This document shows positions 26,844-35,854 of a DNA stretch of 64,000 nucleotides, in pieces; position 1 is the first letter of the stretch; each line of letters begins with the position of its first letter. The position numbers were made by a program, and so were the translations under genes. Under the pieces are notes generated by a model that did not search any database, had not been told where the DNA came from, and was given only the letters and a program-made list of their open reading frames with translations. This DNA comes from Streptomyces sp. GSL17-111 (lineage in GTDB: Bacteria > Actinomycetota > Actinomycetes > Streptomycetales > Streptomycetaceae), in contig NZ_JBAJNS010000001.1 in the NCBI RefSeq assembly GCF_037911585.1, positions 4,449,501-4,513,500 on the forward strand, read 5' to 3'.

Positions 26844-28234
26844 CTTCGCTCTCCCTGGGGGTGGGCCGGATAGGGCACGGGGTGCTGCGCGGGGCGGCCG
26901 TCGGAGGCCGACGGGGACGGAGGACGCGGGTACGCCGGGGCGGGGTGCGGGACGACGCCGGGGTCGCCGCCCGGGTCCGCCGGCGCGGGGAGCTGCGGGT
27001 CGGCGAAGCGGACCGGCAGCGCCGCGAGTCCCTTGGTCCACGGCGACTTGACCCACGCCAGCTCGTGCTCCTCCACGGCCAGCTCCATGTCCGGCAGCCG
27101 GTGCCGGATGGTGTCCACGGCGGTGCGGGCGATGAGGCGGGCCGGGTCCTGGGCCGGGCAGGCGTGCGGCCCGGCGCCGAAGGCCAGGTGGGAGCGGTTG
27201 CCGGTGACCGGCCGCCCGTCGGGGGGCAGGACGGACGGGTCGGCGTTGGCGGCGGCGAGGCCGAGGATGAGCATGTCCCCGGCCCGGATGTGCTGACCGC
27301 CGAAGTGCAGGTCCCGGGTGGCGTAGCGGGCCGGGAAGTTCTGCGTCGGGGGGAAGCGCCACAGCACCAGGTCCAGCGCGTCGTCGACGGTGAGGTGCCC
27401 GCCGGTCAGCGAGGAGCGGAAGGCCGCGTCGGTGAGCAGGATGCGCAGGGTGGTGGCGATCCAGTTGACGGTCGTCTGGTTGCCCGCCACGAACATGACG
27501 ACGAGGTTGTGCAGCACCTCCTCGTCCGTCAGCCGGGCCGGGTGGGCGAGGAGCGCGGACGTCACGTCGTTGCCGGGTTCGCGGCGCTTGTCCTCGATGA
27601 GCTGACCGAGGATGGCGCCCATGCGGCGGCTGGCGTTGGCCGAGTCGGCGTTGGCGACGACGGTGCCGGCGATGGCCTGCACGAGCTGCTGCCCGGTCCG
27701 TTCGTCCAGGCCCAGCAGCCGCATGATGACCTCCATGGGCAGCTTCCGCGCGAAGTGCGGCACGAGGTCGGCCTCGCCGCGCTCGGCGAAGGAGGTGATG
27801 AGGCGTTCGGCGGTGAACCGCACGGTGCGGCGCAGTTCGTGTCCGTTGATGCGGGTGAGGGCGTCGGAGACGGCCGCGCGCATCCTGCGGTGCTGCTGGC
27901 CGTCGGCGAACAGCAGCGCGGGGCGCCAGCCGACCATCGGCATGATCGGGGAGTCCGCCGGGACCCGGCCCTCGCGCAGCAGCGTCCAGCGGCGCGGGTC
28001 GTGCGAGAAGTCCTGCTCCTCCCGGGTCAGGCGCAGCAGTTCGTGGTGGCCGAGGACGAGCCAGGCGTCGATCCCCGGCGCGACGGTCACCGGGGCGACC
28101 GGCCCGTGCCGCAGCCGCAGCTCCTCGTACAGGCCCGGCATCGCGTCGCCGTCCAGGTGCGGCCCGTACAGCGCCGTGGCCGGGCAGCGGCCCGCTCCCG
28201 GCGCGGACCTGTGGTCGGGACGTGGGCTCGTCAT
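26840..28234 (-). CDS. atypical cytochrome P450 lacking EXXR (conservon-associated, CYP157-like)
   Basis: 464 residues. Recognisable P450 with the heme-binding Cys in FGAGPHACPAQ (about 357), but the normally Gly position after Cys-x is Ala-Gln. The K-helix, normally ExxR, reads DLVLWRFPP (about 286), so both the Glu and Arg are absent. The I-helix reads VAGNQTT in place of AG(G/H)(D/E)T. Loss of EXXR is known for the CYP157 family, which sits in conservons beside CYP156. A Pro-rich tail of about 40 residues follows the core. Overlaps cvnD upstream and the second P450 downstream, so tightly coupled. It may be structural or regulatory rather than a normal monooxygenase. Confidence 0.9.
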   Translation of the reverse strand: MTSPRPDHRSAPGAGRCPATALYGPHLDGDAMPGLYEELRLRHGPVAPVTVAPGIDAWLVLGHHELLRLTREEQDFSHDPRRWTLLREGRVPADSPIMPMVGWRPALLFADGQQHRRMRAAVSDALTRINGHELRRTVRFTAERLITSFAERGEADLVPHFARKLPMEVIMRLLGLDERTGQQLVQAIAGTVVANADSANASRRMGAILGQLIEDKRREPGNDVTSALLAHPARLTDEEVLHNLVVMFVAGNQTTVNWIATTLRILLTDAAFRSSLTGGHLTVDDALDLVLWRFPPTQNFPARYATRDLHFGGQHIRAGDMLILGLAAANADPSVLPPDGRPVTGNRSHLAFGAGPHACPAQDPARLIARTAVDTIRHRLPDMELAVEEHELAWVKSPWTKGLAALPVRFADPQLPAPADPGGDPGVVPHPAPAYPRPPSPSASDGRPAQHPVPYPAHPQGERR

Positions 28235-28881
28235 GTGGGCTCCGCGGCGTTGATGAGGTGGCTGACGAGGGCGATGAGGGCCTGGACGGAGGAGCGGTAC
28301 TCGCGCGCGTCGCACACCACCAGCGGCGTCTGGGGCAGCAGGTCGAGGGCTTCGCGCAGTCGCTGTTCGCCGTGGTCGGGGCTGCCGGGGAAGGCGTTGA
28401 CGGCGACGGCGAACGGCAGGCCCAGATCCTCCAGATGGCCGAGGGCGTCGAAGGACGCCTCCAGGTCGCGGGTGTCCACCAGGGCGAGGGCGCCGAGCGC
28501 GCCGCGCGCCAGCTCCCGCCACGCGGGCAGGAAGCGCTGCTGCCCCGGCGTCCCGAACAGGTAGAGCACGAGCTCACCGTCGATGGTGATGCGGCCGAAG
28601 TCCAGGGCCACGGTCGTGGTCGTCTTCGTCCGCTCCCCGCCCCGGTCCACCCGGGCGCCGGCCTGGCTCATGACGGCCTCGGTCGACAGCGGTTTGATCT
28701 CCGAGACGGCGCCGATGAGCGTCGTCTTCCCCACGCCGAGCGGACCGACGACGAGGATCTTCGCCGCCCCGGCGACGCTCGACCGCACGTAGTGCGGCTC
28801 GGGGGCCGGGCCGCTCCCGGGGCCCGGCTGTGCGGCGTCATGGGGGACGACCGGCTGGTCAGAGGCGGCTTTCGAGACCAT
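28231..28881 (-). CDS. cvnD: conservon GTP-binding protein CvnD
   Basis: 216 residues, MglA/Ras-like small GTPase of the conservon type. P-loop VVGPLGVGKTTLIGAVSE, switch region TTTTVALDFGRI, LFGTPGQQRFLPAW (G3, DxPG-like), and VAVNAFPG in the G4 position. Works with CvnA, B and C in a membrane-associated complex likened to GPCR/G-protein signalling. It overlaps cvnC by 23 bp and the P450 by 4 bp. Confidence 0.94.
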   Translation of the reverse strand: MVSKAASDQPVVPHDAAQPGPGSGPAPEPHYVRSSVAGAAKILVVGPLGVGKTTLIGAVSEIKPLSTEAVMSQAGARVDRGGERTKTTTTVALDFGRITIDGELVLYLFGTPGQQRFLPAWRELARGALGALALVDTRDLEASFDALGHLEDLGLPFAVAVNAFPGSPDHGEQRLREALDLLPQTPLVVCDAREYRSSVQALIALVSHLINAAEPT

Positions 28882-29227
28882 GGAGGACCTTTCTGAGCAT
28901 GGTCACATCGGTGCGTTCGGCAGCCGGGACGGGCGGACGGGTGATGATCAGGCCCCAGTCGACGAGATCGCCGAGCAGCACCTGCACGACCGAGGGCGGC
29001 TGCCCCAGGTGGGCGGCGACCTCGGCGACGGACAGCAGCCCCTGGCAGTGCCCCAGGATGCGCCGGTGCTCGGGCTGCAACCCGGCCGGACCGGCGGGCG
29101 GGTCCGCGGCCACCGCCACGACGAGCGTCTCCCACGGCAGCTCCGGGCTCGCGGCGCCGGAACGGCCGCGGGTGATGACGTAGGGGCGGACGGCCGGCGT
29201 CGTCCGTTCCTCCCGTTGACCCGTCAT
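28859..29227 (-). CDS. cvnC: conservon DUF742 protein CvnC
   Basis: 122 residues, DUF742: VRPYVITRGRSGA at the N-terminus and a winged-helix-like C-terminal part, LSVAEVAAHLGQPPSVVQVLLGDLVDWGLI. Conserved third member of conservons; proposed to link the roadblock protein and the GTPase. ATG 29227 overlaps the cvnB stop (ATGA). Confidence 0.93.
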   Translation of the reverse strand: MTGQREERTTPAVRPYVITRGRSGAASPELPWETLVVAVAADPPAGPAGLQPEHRRILGHCQGLLSVAEVAAHLGQPPSVVQVLLGDLVDWGLIITRPPVPAAERTDVTMLRKVLHGLESRL

Positions 29228-29670
29228 CGTGACGGGCTCACCGCATCCCTGGGTTGGGTGCTGAGGTGCGCGCCGATCTTCGCGACGAGCAGTTGCATCT
29301 GCTGGGCGACGAGGCCGACGTCGGCCCCGAGGTCGGTGGCGACGCCGAGGTGGGCGCCCACCCCGGCGGCCGTGAACAGCACGAAGCCGTGTTCCGACTC
29401 CAGCATCAGCTGCCGCACGCCCGTGCCCGGCCCGAACAGCAGTGTCGCCGTGGAGCGGCTGGTCATGGTCATCGCGGCGCAGGCGGCGGCCAGCGACTCC
29501 GCCTCGTCCCGGCCGAGCCGGGAGACCGTCCCCGAGAGCCCCTCGGCGGAGGCGTGGCCCAGGTGCAGGCCGTCCTCGGACAGCACGACGGCGTGCCGCA
29601 CCCCCGGGATGTCGGTCAGCGGGCGCAACATCCAGCCCAGGTCGGGAAGTCGGGCAATGGTTCCGTTCAC
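29224..29670 (-). CDS. cvnB: conservon roadblock/LC7 protein CvnB
   Basis: 148 residues from GTG 29670. Roadblock/LC7 fold: LGWMLRPLTDIPGVRHAVVLSEDG, LAAACAAMTMTSRST, and GFVLFTAAGVGAHLGV. In conservons this protein is thought to modulate the CvnD GTPase, like MglB. It overlaps the cvnA stop by 4 bp. Confidence 0.94.
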   Translation of the reverse strand: MNGTIARLPDLGWMLRPLTDIPGVRHAVVLSEDGLHLGHASAEGLSGTVSRLGRDEAESLAAACAAMTMTSRSTATLLFGPGTGVRQLMLESEHGFVLFTAAGVGAHLGVATDLGADVGLVAQQMQLLVAKIGAHLSTQPRDAVSPSR

Positions 29671-31355
29671 GTCGTGCCCCCATCGTGGTGGTCGGTCTGG
29701 TCGGAGTCCTGCACGCCGGTGTGCCGGGCCTGCGGGTCCTGTGCCTCCGCCCGGCCGCGTCGCGAACCGGACACGACGCTGGCCACGGAGGCGCGGGCCG
29801 CCTCGGGCGACCAGGCCGGTGCGGGCGGCCGGGCGTGCGGCGCGTCGTGCGGCAGGTCGTGCGGTGCGGGCTGTGCGTACGGCTGTGCGTACGGCTGTGG
29901 GTACGCGGGCGGTGCGGGCGTCGCCCCGGACCCGTAGCCGCCCGAGTCCTCCAGTCCGGGGGGCCCGCCGCCGGGTGCCCGGCGCCGGTTGCGGCGGCGG
30001 GGCAGCGCGGGCGCGGCCTGGGCGTCGTGGGCCTCTTGGGCCTCGTGGGCGCCGGGCCGCTCCTCGGCGCGGGTCCGGGCGTAGGCGGGGGCCGGCGCCG
30101 GTTCGCGGACGGACGCCGGTGCGCGGACGGGGTCGTGCGGCGCACCGAGCGGCTGCCCGGCGTAGGCGTGTCCGTCCCGCGCTTCGGGCCGGGTGCGGGC
30201 CTCGGGGCGCGGCGCCTCCGGCACGGGCTCGGTGAGCAGCCGGTGCGGGACGAAGATGACGGCGCGGGTGCCGCCGTAGGCGGAGGCCCCGGTCAGCTCC
30301 ACGTTGAAGCCCAGTTCCCGGGCCCAGCGTCCGACGCACGCCAGCCCCAGCCGGGGGACGGCGCCGAGCTGGGCGAGGTCGAGGTCGTCGCGGAGCTGCC
30401 CGAGCGCCTGGTGCAGCACGTCGGGGGGCATGCCGAGCCCCGCGTCGTCGATCTCCACGACCGCGCCGGCGCCCACCTCCCGTACCGTCACCACGACCTG
30501 GGTGCTGGAGGGGGAGAACACGGTGGCGTTCTCCAGGAGTTCGGCCACCGTGTGCATGAGGCCCTCGACGGCGGGCGGGACGACGTGGAGCGTCTGCCCG
30601 CCGTGCACGTCGACCCGGCCGAACTCCACGATGCGCGACTGCGCACCGCGCACGCAGTCGAAGAGCGTCACCGGCCGCGTCTCCCGGCGGGCGGGCCAGA
30701 TGCCGCACATCACCAGCAGCGTCTGCGCCTTGCGCGTCATCTGCGCGGCCGCGTGGTCGGCCTTCATGACCTCGGACATGAGCCGGGCGTCGCTGATGAT
30801 CCGTTCGACGTTGTCCAGGACCTGCTGCTGGACGGTGGCCATGGCGTGCATGTTGCGGGCGACGGACTCGAAGGCGGCCTGCACCGAGTCGCGCAGCGCG
30901 CGTTCGCGGCGTACCGCGTCGTCCGAGCCGAGGCCGCCGGCCAGCGCGGCGACGGCGCGGGCGAAGTCCTCACCGGTCGCCTCGGGGGCGGTGACGGGCC
31001 CGGGCAGGCCGTCCAGGCGCTGCCCCGCGCGGACGCGTTCGGCGATCGCGGGCATCCGTACCCCGGCGAGATGGGCGACCTCCGCGCCGCGCGCCCCGGC
31101 CACGGACTCGGCGCGGGCCTGGGCCGCACGGACCGCCGCGAGCCGGCCGCGCAGCCGGAACGTCGTGGCCACGCCCACGACGGCGGTCGCCGTGAGGACG
31201 CCGAGGGCCACTCGTACCCACGGGGCGGAGCCCGGCGCGGCGGCCCCGGCGGCGCCCAGCACGAGGGCCACGGCCGCCGTGGCGGCCCACCAGGTGTCCC
31301 GGCGCTTCGCCCGTCTTCCCCGCTTCCCCGTGCGCTCCACCGGCCGTTTCAGCAT
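29667..31355 (-). CDS. cvnA: conservon sensor-kinase-like protein CvnA
   Basis: 562 residues from ATG 31355. Two membrane helices near the N-terminus (WWAATAAVALVLGAAGAAA and VALGVLTATAVVGVATTF), a helical region, then a HATPase_c domain with N-box AELLENATVFSPSS, and G-boxes VEIDDAGLGMPP and GLACVGRWARELGF. No usual phosphoacceptor H-box is visible, as in other conservon kinases. The last 200 residues are Pro/Ala-rich and low complexity. First gene of the operon with cvnB-C-D and two P450s; the arrangement resembles S. griseus rarABCDE/S. coelicolor cvn9, which control aerial growth. Confidence 0.92.
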   Translation of the reverse strand: MLKRPVERTGKRGRRAKRRDTWWAATAAVALVLGAAGAAAPGSAPWVRVALGVLTATAVVGVATTFRLRGRLAAVRAAQARAESVAGARGAEVAHLAGVRMPAIAERVRAGQRLDGLPGPVTAPEATGEDFARAVAALAGGLGSDDAVRRERALRDSVQAAFESVARNMHAMATVQQQVLDNVERIISDARLMSEVMKADHAAAQMTRKAQTLLVMCGIWPARRETRPVTLFDCVRGAQSRIVEFGRVDVHGGQTLHVVPPAVEGLMHTVAELLENATVFSPSSTQVVVTVREVGAGAVVEIDDAGLGMPPDVLHQALGQLRDDLDLAQLGAVPRLGLACVGRWARELGFNVELTGASAYGGTRAVIFVPHRLLTEPVPEAPRPEARTRPEARDGHAYAGQPLGAPHDPVRAPASVREPAPAPAYARTRAEERPGAHEAQEAHDAQAAPALPRRRNRRRAPGGGPPGLEDSGGYGSGATPAPPAYPQPYAQPYAQPAPHDLPHDAPHARPPAPAWSPEAARASVASVVSGSRRGRAEAQDPQARHTGVQDSDQTDHHDGGTT

Positions 31356-31504
31356 GGAGTCCTCAAAGCCACTGCCCCTCCGTAGGACACGACGAGCGTC
31401 CTGCACTGCTTCACTGGTCAGAATCTCTCAGATCCTAGGAGTAACTTTCCATATACCAGCCACCCTTCTCCACTTCCGGCCATCCGTCTCGTGCTGCGGT
31501 ACGA

Positions 31505-31551
31505 CGAACGCCCGCATTTGACGGCCAGGTTCACGGCCATGCGGGCGTTCG
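31505..31551 (-). terminator. inverted repeat terminator after the NmrA-like gene
   Basis: 13-bp perfect inverted repeat (CGAACGCCCGCAT and its complement) with a 21-nt loop that itself holds GGCC repeats, 33 bp downstream of the stop at 31584. Confidence 0.6.
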
Positions 31552-31583
31552 CCTTAACTCCCGGTTAACCCGGAAGGTGTCCC

Positions 31584-32471
31584 TCAGCTCTGCCAAACCC
31601 CCTCGGCGGCACAGGCTTTGACGTACGCCGTGAAGTCGCGCGGGGCGCGGCCCAGCACCTCCCGCACGCCGTCCGACACGTAGGCCATCTCCCCGGCGCG
31701 CACCCGGTCCAGCAGTTCGCACACGAGGTCCACCTCCGGAGCGGGCAGCCCGGCGCCCCGGAGCGTCCGCGCGAACTCCCGGGCTTCCTGCCGCACTTCG
31801 CGGACCTCCCGGCCCGTGGCCGTGGCGATCTCCGCCACCGCGTCCCAGAAGCTCAGCAGCCGAGCGCCGCTCAGCTCGTAGCAGCGCCCGGCGTGCGCGG
31901 CCGGATCGCGGAGGGCCGCGACCGCCACGTCCGCGATGTCCTCGGCGTCGACGAACGCCTCCAGCCCGTCACCCGTCGGCAGGGTCATCTCCCCCGCACG
32001 CAAGGACTCGCGGAAGACGTCCAACTCGCTGAAGTTCTGGAAGAACCAGCCCGCCCGCAGCACGGTCCACGTCGTCCCGCACTCCCGGACCGCCTGCTCG
32101 GCCGCCCGCGCCGCGATGCCCGTCGGGCGCTCCGCGTCCCGGCCGCGCATCGACAGCAGCACCACGTGGCGCACCCCCGCCCGGGCCGCCGCCCCGGCGA
32201 AGTCGGCCACGACGCGGGTCGCCTCCGAGGTGCCGAGATCGGGGGCGTAGGCCAGGTAGACCTCGGTGACGCCCTCCAACGCCGCCTCCCACGTCGACGC
32301 GTCGTGCCAGTCGAAGGGCGGTTCCCCGCGACGGGAGCCCACGCGCACCGCGACGCCCCGGGCCCGGAGCCGTGCCACGACGCGCCGCCCGGTGCGTCCG
32401 GTGCCGCCTGCGACGAGGGTGAGGCCGCCGGGGTGTCCGGCGGCGCTGTCGGTGTTCTCAGGTGTGTTCAT
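31584..32471 (-). CDS. NmrA-like NAD(P)-binding protein
   Basis: 295 residues. Atypical short-chain dehydrogenase fold: LTLVAGGTGRTGRRVVARLR dinucleotide motif, HVVLLSMRGRD, WTVLRAGWFFQNFSE, and a C-terminal region without the SDR YxxxK, so it may sense NADP(H) rather than catalyse. Similar to the NmrA/HSCARG and azoreductase-like group. Divergent from the AraC regulator at 32576, which is the natural candidate controller. Confidence 0.88.
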   Translation of the reverse strand: MNTPENTDSAAGHPGGLTLVAGGTGRTGRRVVARLRARGVAVRVGSRRGEPPFDWHDASTWEAALEGVTEVYLAYAPDLGTSEATRVVADFAGAAARAGVRHVVLLSMRGRDAERPTGIAARAAEQAVRECGTTWTVLRAGWFFQNFSELDVFRESLRAGEMTLPTGDGLEAFVDAEDIADVAVAALRDPAAHAGRCYELSGARLLSFWDAVAEIATATGREVREVRQEAREFARTLRGAGLPAPEVDLVCELLDRVRAGEMAYVSDGVREVLGRAPRDFTAYVKACAAEGVWQS

Positions 32472-32575
32472 GCCCCCGAGTCAACCGGCCACCGGTGAGA
32501 CGGTCCATGGCTGAAAAGCTCGACGGCATACGCGTGCGTCCACGCCGTGTACCCGTGCCGCGCTACCCTGCGCGG

Positions 32576-33532
32576 GTGGACGTACTCGCGGAACTCCTCG
32601 ACGGCACGCGGGCCCGAGGCGGCCTCTTCCACCAGATGCTCGTCTCCCCGCCCTGGTCCCTGCGCGTTCAGGACGGCGCGCCGCTCGCGCTCTACACCCT
32701 GCTGCGCGGCTGCGGGTGGATCACGCCCGCCGCCGGCCCGCCCGTGCGGCTGGACGAGGGGGACGTCGCCGTCGTCCGTGGCCCCGAGCCCCACGTCGTC
32801 GCCGACGAACCGTGGGAGGCCGACCGGACGCCGCAGCTGGTGATCCACCCCGACGACACCTGCACCGCGCCCGACGGGACACCGCTGTGCACGGAGCTCG
32901 CCCTCGGCGTCCGTACCTGGGGGCACGGCGCGGCGGGCGGGGCCCGGCTCGTCAACGGCACGTACCAGCTCGGCGGCGAGGTCAGCGGCCGGTTGCTGGC
33001 CGCCCTGCCGCCGGTGCTCGTGGTGCGCGCGCGGGAGTGCCCGTGCCCGGTGCTGCCGATGGTCGCCGAGGAGATCGTCAAGGACGCCCCCGGGCAGCAG
33101 GCCGTCCTCGACCGCCTGCTGGACCTGCTGCTCATCAGCACCCTGCGCGCCTGGTTCGACCGGCCCGGCGGCGAGCCCCCGGCCTGGTACCGGGCCCAGG
33201 CCGACCCCGTCGTGGGCCCCGCGCTGCGCCTCCTGCACGCCGACCCGGCCCGCGCCTGGACGGTCGGCGCGCTGGCCGCCGCCGTCGGCGTCTCCCGCGC
33301 CGCGCTGGCCCGCCGCTTCGCGGAGCTCGTCGGGGAACCGCCGATCGCGTACCTGACCGGCTGGCGCATGGACCTCGCCGCCGACCTGCTGCGCGAACCG
33401 GGCGCCACCGTCGGCGCGGTGGCCCGGCGGGTCGGTTACGCCAGCGCCTTCGCGCTCAGCACGGCGTTCAAGCGCCACCGGGGCGTCACCCCGAGCGCCT
33501 ACCGCACCGGTTCACCCGTCACCGCCGGGTGA
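32576..33532 (+). CDS. AraC-family regulator with cupin sensor domain
   Basis: 318 residues from GTG 32576 (VDVLAELLDGTRARGGLF). The N-terminal cupin (about 10-180) has FHQMLVSPPWSLRVQDGAPL and LDEGDVAVVRGPEPHVVADE. The C-terminal double HTH reads WTVGALAAAVGVSRAALARRFAELVGEPP and VARRVGYASAFALSTAFKRHRGVTPSAYR. A TACCCT -10 box at 32564-32569 puts the transcript start at the GTG, so the mRNA is probably leaderless; there is no ribosome site. Divergent from the NmrA-like oxidoreductase, the likely target. Stop overlaps a possible GTG start of the next regulator. Confidence 0.9.
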   Translation: MDVLAELLDGTRARGGLFHQMLVSPPWSLRVQDGAPLALYTLLRGCGWITPAAGPPVRLDEGDVAVVRGPEPHVVADEPWEADRTPQLVIHPDDTCTAPDGTPLCTELALGVRTWGHGAAGGARLVNGTYQLGGEVSGRLLAALPPVLVVRARECPCPVLPMVAEEIVKDAPGQQAVLDRLLDLLLISTLRAWFDRPGGEPPAWYRAQADPVVGPALRLLHADPARAWTVGALAAAVGVSRAALARRFAELVGEPPIAYLTGWRMDLAADLLREPGATVGAVARRVGYASAFALSTAFKRHRGVTPSAYRTGSPVTAG

Positions 33533-33537
33533 ACCGG

Positions 33538-34269
<732 letters not shown>

Positions 34270-34282
34270 GGGGTGTGGCCCT

Positions 34283-34744
34283 TCAGGACGCGTCCCCCGC
34301 CTCCTCGGTGCGCTGGTCGGGCGGCGTCGCGGCGGGCGCCGGCTCGTAGCAGTCGTAGGTGCGCTGTGCGGTGATCCGACCATCGCGGAAGGTGAGGAAC
34401 GACGCGACGTGGGCGCGCAGGACCTGCCCCGCCGCGATGCCGTCGACGGGCGCGGCCAGGGCGCCGGACCAGGTGACCTCAAGGGCCACCTGGCTGTCCG
34501 AGACGACGGCGTTGAGCACGTCGAAGCGCTGTTCCGCGAGGAGCTCGCGGCCCCGTTCGGCGGCGGTGACGATCTCCGCCAGCCGGCGGGTGGCGCCCTC
34601 GGGGAACAGGGCGTTGGGCAACTGGGTGTGGACGGCGTCCGGGTGGAAGAAGGCTGCGAGTTCCTCGCCCGCGGCGAAGCGGGAAACCGCCTCGTGGTAA
34701 CGGACGGCGGTGTGGACGTTGGGGTGGTCGGGCAACTCGGGCAT
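34283..34744 (-). CDS. SnoaL/NTF2-like protein
   Basis: 153 residues from ATG 34744. The cone-shaped NTF2-like fold shows VRYHEAVSRFAAGEELAAFFHPDAVHTQLP and VASFLTFRDGRITAQRTYDCYEP, the common SnoaL-like pattern. Members are isomerases, hydrolases or binding proteins for small ligands, so no reaction can be assigned. Divergent from the MarR gene with repeated TTGTGxAA sites between them. Confidence 0.85.
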   Translation of the reverse strand: MPELPDHPNVHTAVRYHEAVSRFAAGEELAAFFHPDAVHTQLPNALFPEGATRRLAEIVTAAERGRELLAEQRFDVLNAVVSDSQVALEVTWSGALAAPVDGIAAGQVLRAHVASFLTFRDGRITAQRTYDCYEPAPAATPPDQRTEEAGDAS

Positions 34745-34758
34745 GTGTGAAACCATAG

Positions 34759-34780
34759 TTGTGCAACGTTGGTTGTGTAA
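34759..34780. promoter_or_regulatory. putative MarR operator
   Basis: Two direct copies of TTGTG(C/T)AA (34759-34766 and 34773-34780) occupy the 42-bp divergent gap between the SnoaL-like gene and the MarR gene; the first is part of a GTTGTGCAAC palindrome. The gap is so short that the sites must overlap both promoters. Confidence 0.55.
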
Positions 34781-34786
34781 AGCACC

Positions 34787-35278
34787 ATGGGTCACATGCC
34801 CCAGTCACCGACCCCGCACGACCTCGACACCGGCACGCTCGCCCTCTTCGTGGGTTTCGCCGCCGCGTCCACGGTCCAGGCGGAACTCGACGCGCGCGGC
34901 CACGCCGACCTGCGCATGTCTCACGGCTACGTCTTCCAGCACCTCCTGTACGGCCGGCCGACCGTCGGAGAGCTCGCCGAGAAGCTCGACATGACCCAGC
35001 AGGGTGCGTCCAAGGCGGTCGCCGAACTCGAGCGCCTCGGCTACATCGAACGGCTCCCCGACCCCGGCGACGCCCGCGTTCGCCGCGTCGCTCTCACCGC
35101 ACGCGGCCGGGCGGCCGTCGCCACGGCCCTCAGCGCCCGCGCGGCCCTCGACGAACGCCTCCGGCGGCGTTTCGGAGCTCCGACCGTGGACGCGGCGCGC
35201 GCCCTGCTCGCGGAGGTCCTGGAGGAGTTGGGCGGCACCGCAGCCGTCCGGCACCGTGCGGTCAGGCCACCACGCTGA
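34787..35278 (+). CDS. MarR-family transcriptional regulator
   Basis: 163 residues (ATG 34787; ATG 34796 is equally possible). Winged helix: LLYGRPTVGELAEKLDMTQQGASKAVAELERLGYIERLPDPGDARVRRVALT, the canonical MarR recognition helix and beta-wing with D-x-R. Flanking helices form the dimer. Divergent from the SnoaL-like gene; TTGTGxAA repeats between suggest it represses both. No adjacent efflux pump. Confidence 0.9.
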   Translation: MGHMPQSPTPHDLDTGTLALFVGFAAASTVQAELDARGHADLRMSHGYVFQHLLYGRPTVGELAEKLDMTQQGASKAVAELERLGYIERLPDPGDARVRRVALTARGRAAVATALSARAALDERLRRRFGAPTVDAARALLAEVLEELGGTAAVRHRAVRPPR

Positions 35279-35301
35279 CACGGCCGGACGGGGACCGCCG
35301 C

Positions 35302-35332
35302 CACCCAGCGTGCGGCACGGCCCGGCTGGGTG
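35302..35332. terminator. bidirectional hairpin between marR-type gene and VOC gene
   Basis: 8-bp inverted repeat CACCCAGC/GCTGGGTG in the 57-bp convergent gap. Confidence 0.5.
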
Positions 35333-35335
35333 CGC

Positions 35336-35731
35336 CTAGCCGGGTAGCTCGGCGAAGAGGTCGACGCCGTTGCCGTCCGGGTCCTCGACGACGGCGTACC
35401 GCTGCCCCCAGAAGGCGTCCCACGGCTCCTTGAGCCCTCGGTACCCGGCCGCCGTCAGCTCGGCGTGGACCCGGTCCACCTCGGCCGGATCGTCGCAGCG
35501 GAAGGCCAGCGACATCCGTCCGGGGCCCTGGGGGAGTTCCCAGCCCGGGTGCAGTGCGGCGATGACGTCCAGCGTGTCCCAGGCGAGCCGCACGCCGCCG
35601 GGCCCGACGGCCTCGGCGTGCGGCGCGGTGTCCGCCTCGGCCGGGATGTCCAGGCCGAGGCGGCGGTAGAACGCGAGCGTGGCGGCCATGTCGGCCGTCA
35701 CCATTCCGACGAGATCGAATCGAGGTGCCAT
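35336..35731 (-). CDS. VOC-family (glyoxalase-like) protein
   Basis: 131 residues from ATG 35731. Vicinal-oxygen-chelate fold: FDLVGMVTADMAATLAFYRRLG, then LAFRCDDPAEVDRVHAELTAAG and YAVVEDPDGNGVDLFAELPG. Such proteins act as metal-dependent isomerases/dioxygenases or as drug-binding resistance proteins; the specific role is unknown. Convergent with the MarR gene. Confidence 0.88.
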   Translation of the reverse strand: MAPRFDLVGMVTADMAATLAFYRRLGLDIPAEADTAPHAEAVGPGGVRLAWDTLDVIAALHPGWELPQGPGRMSLAFRCDDPAEVDRVHAELTAAGYRGLKEPWDAFWGQRYAVVEDPDGNGVDLFAELPG

Positions 35732-35854
35732 GTCCCCGATGCTGACGGCCGCGCGCCCCACCGGTCTTGAACGGATCGGACGCGTCCGGCTCCGGTCCGG
35801 GGACGGGACCGGTGCTCCCGGCAGGCCCGAAGGAGTGGCGGATACGGTGCGGGT

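Noticed and set aside
25602..28577. One 991-residue double-P450 protein on the minus strand
   Set aside because: The open frame exists because of GC bias; each P450 has its own start with ATGA overlap in a different frame.
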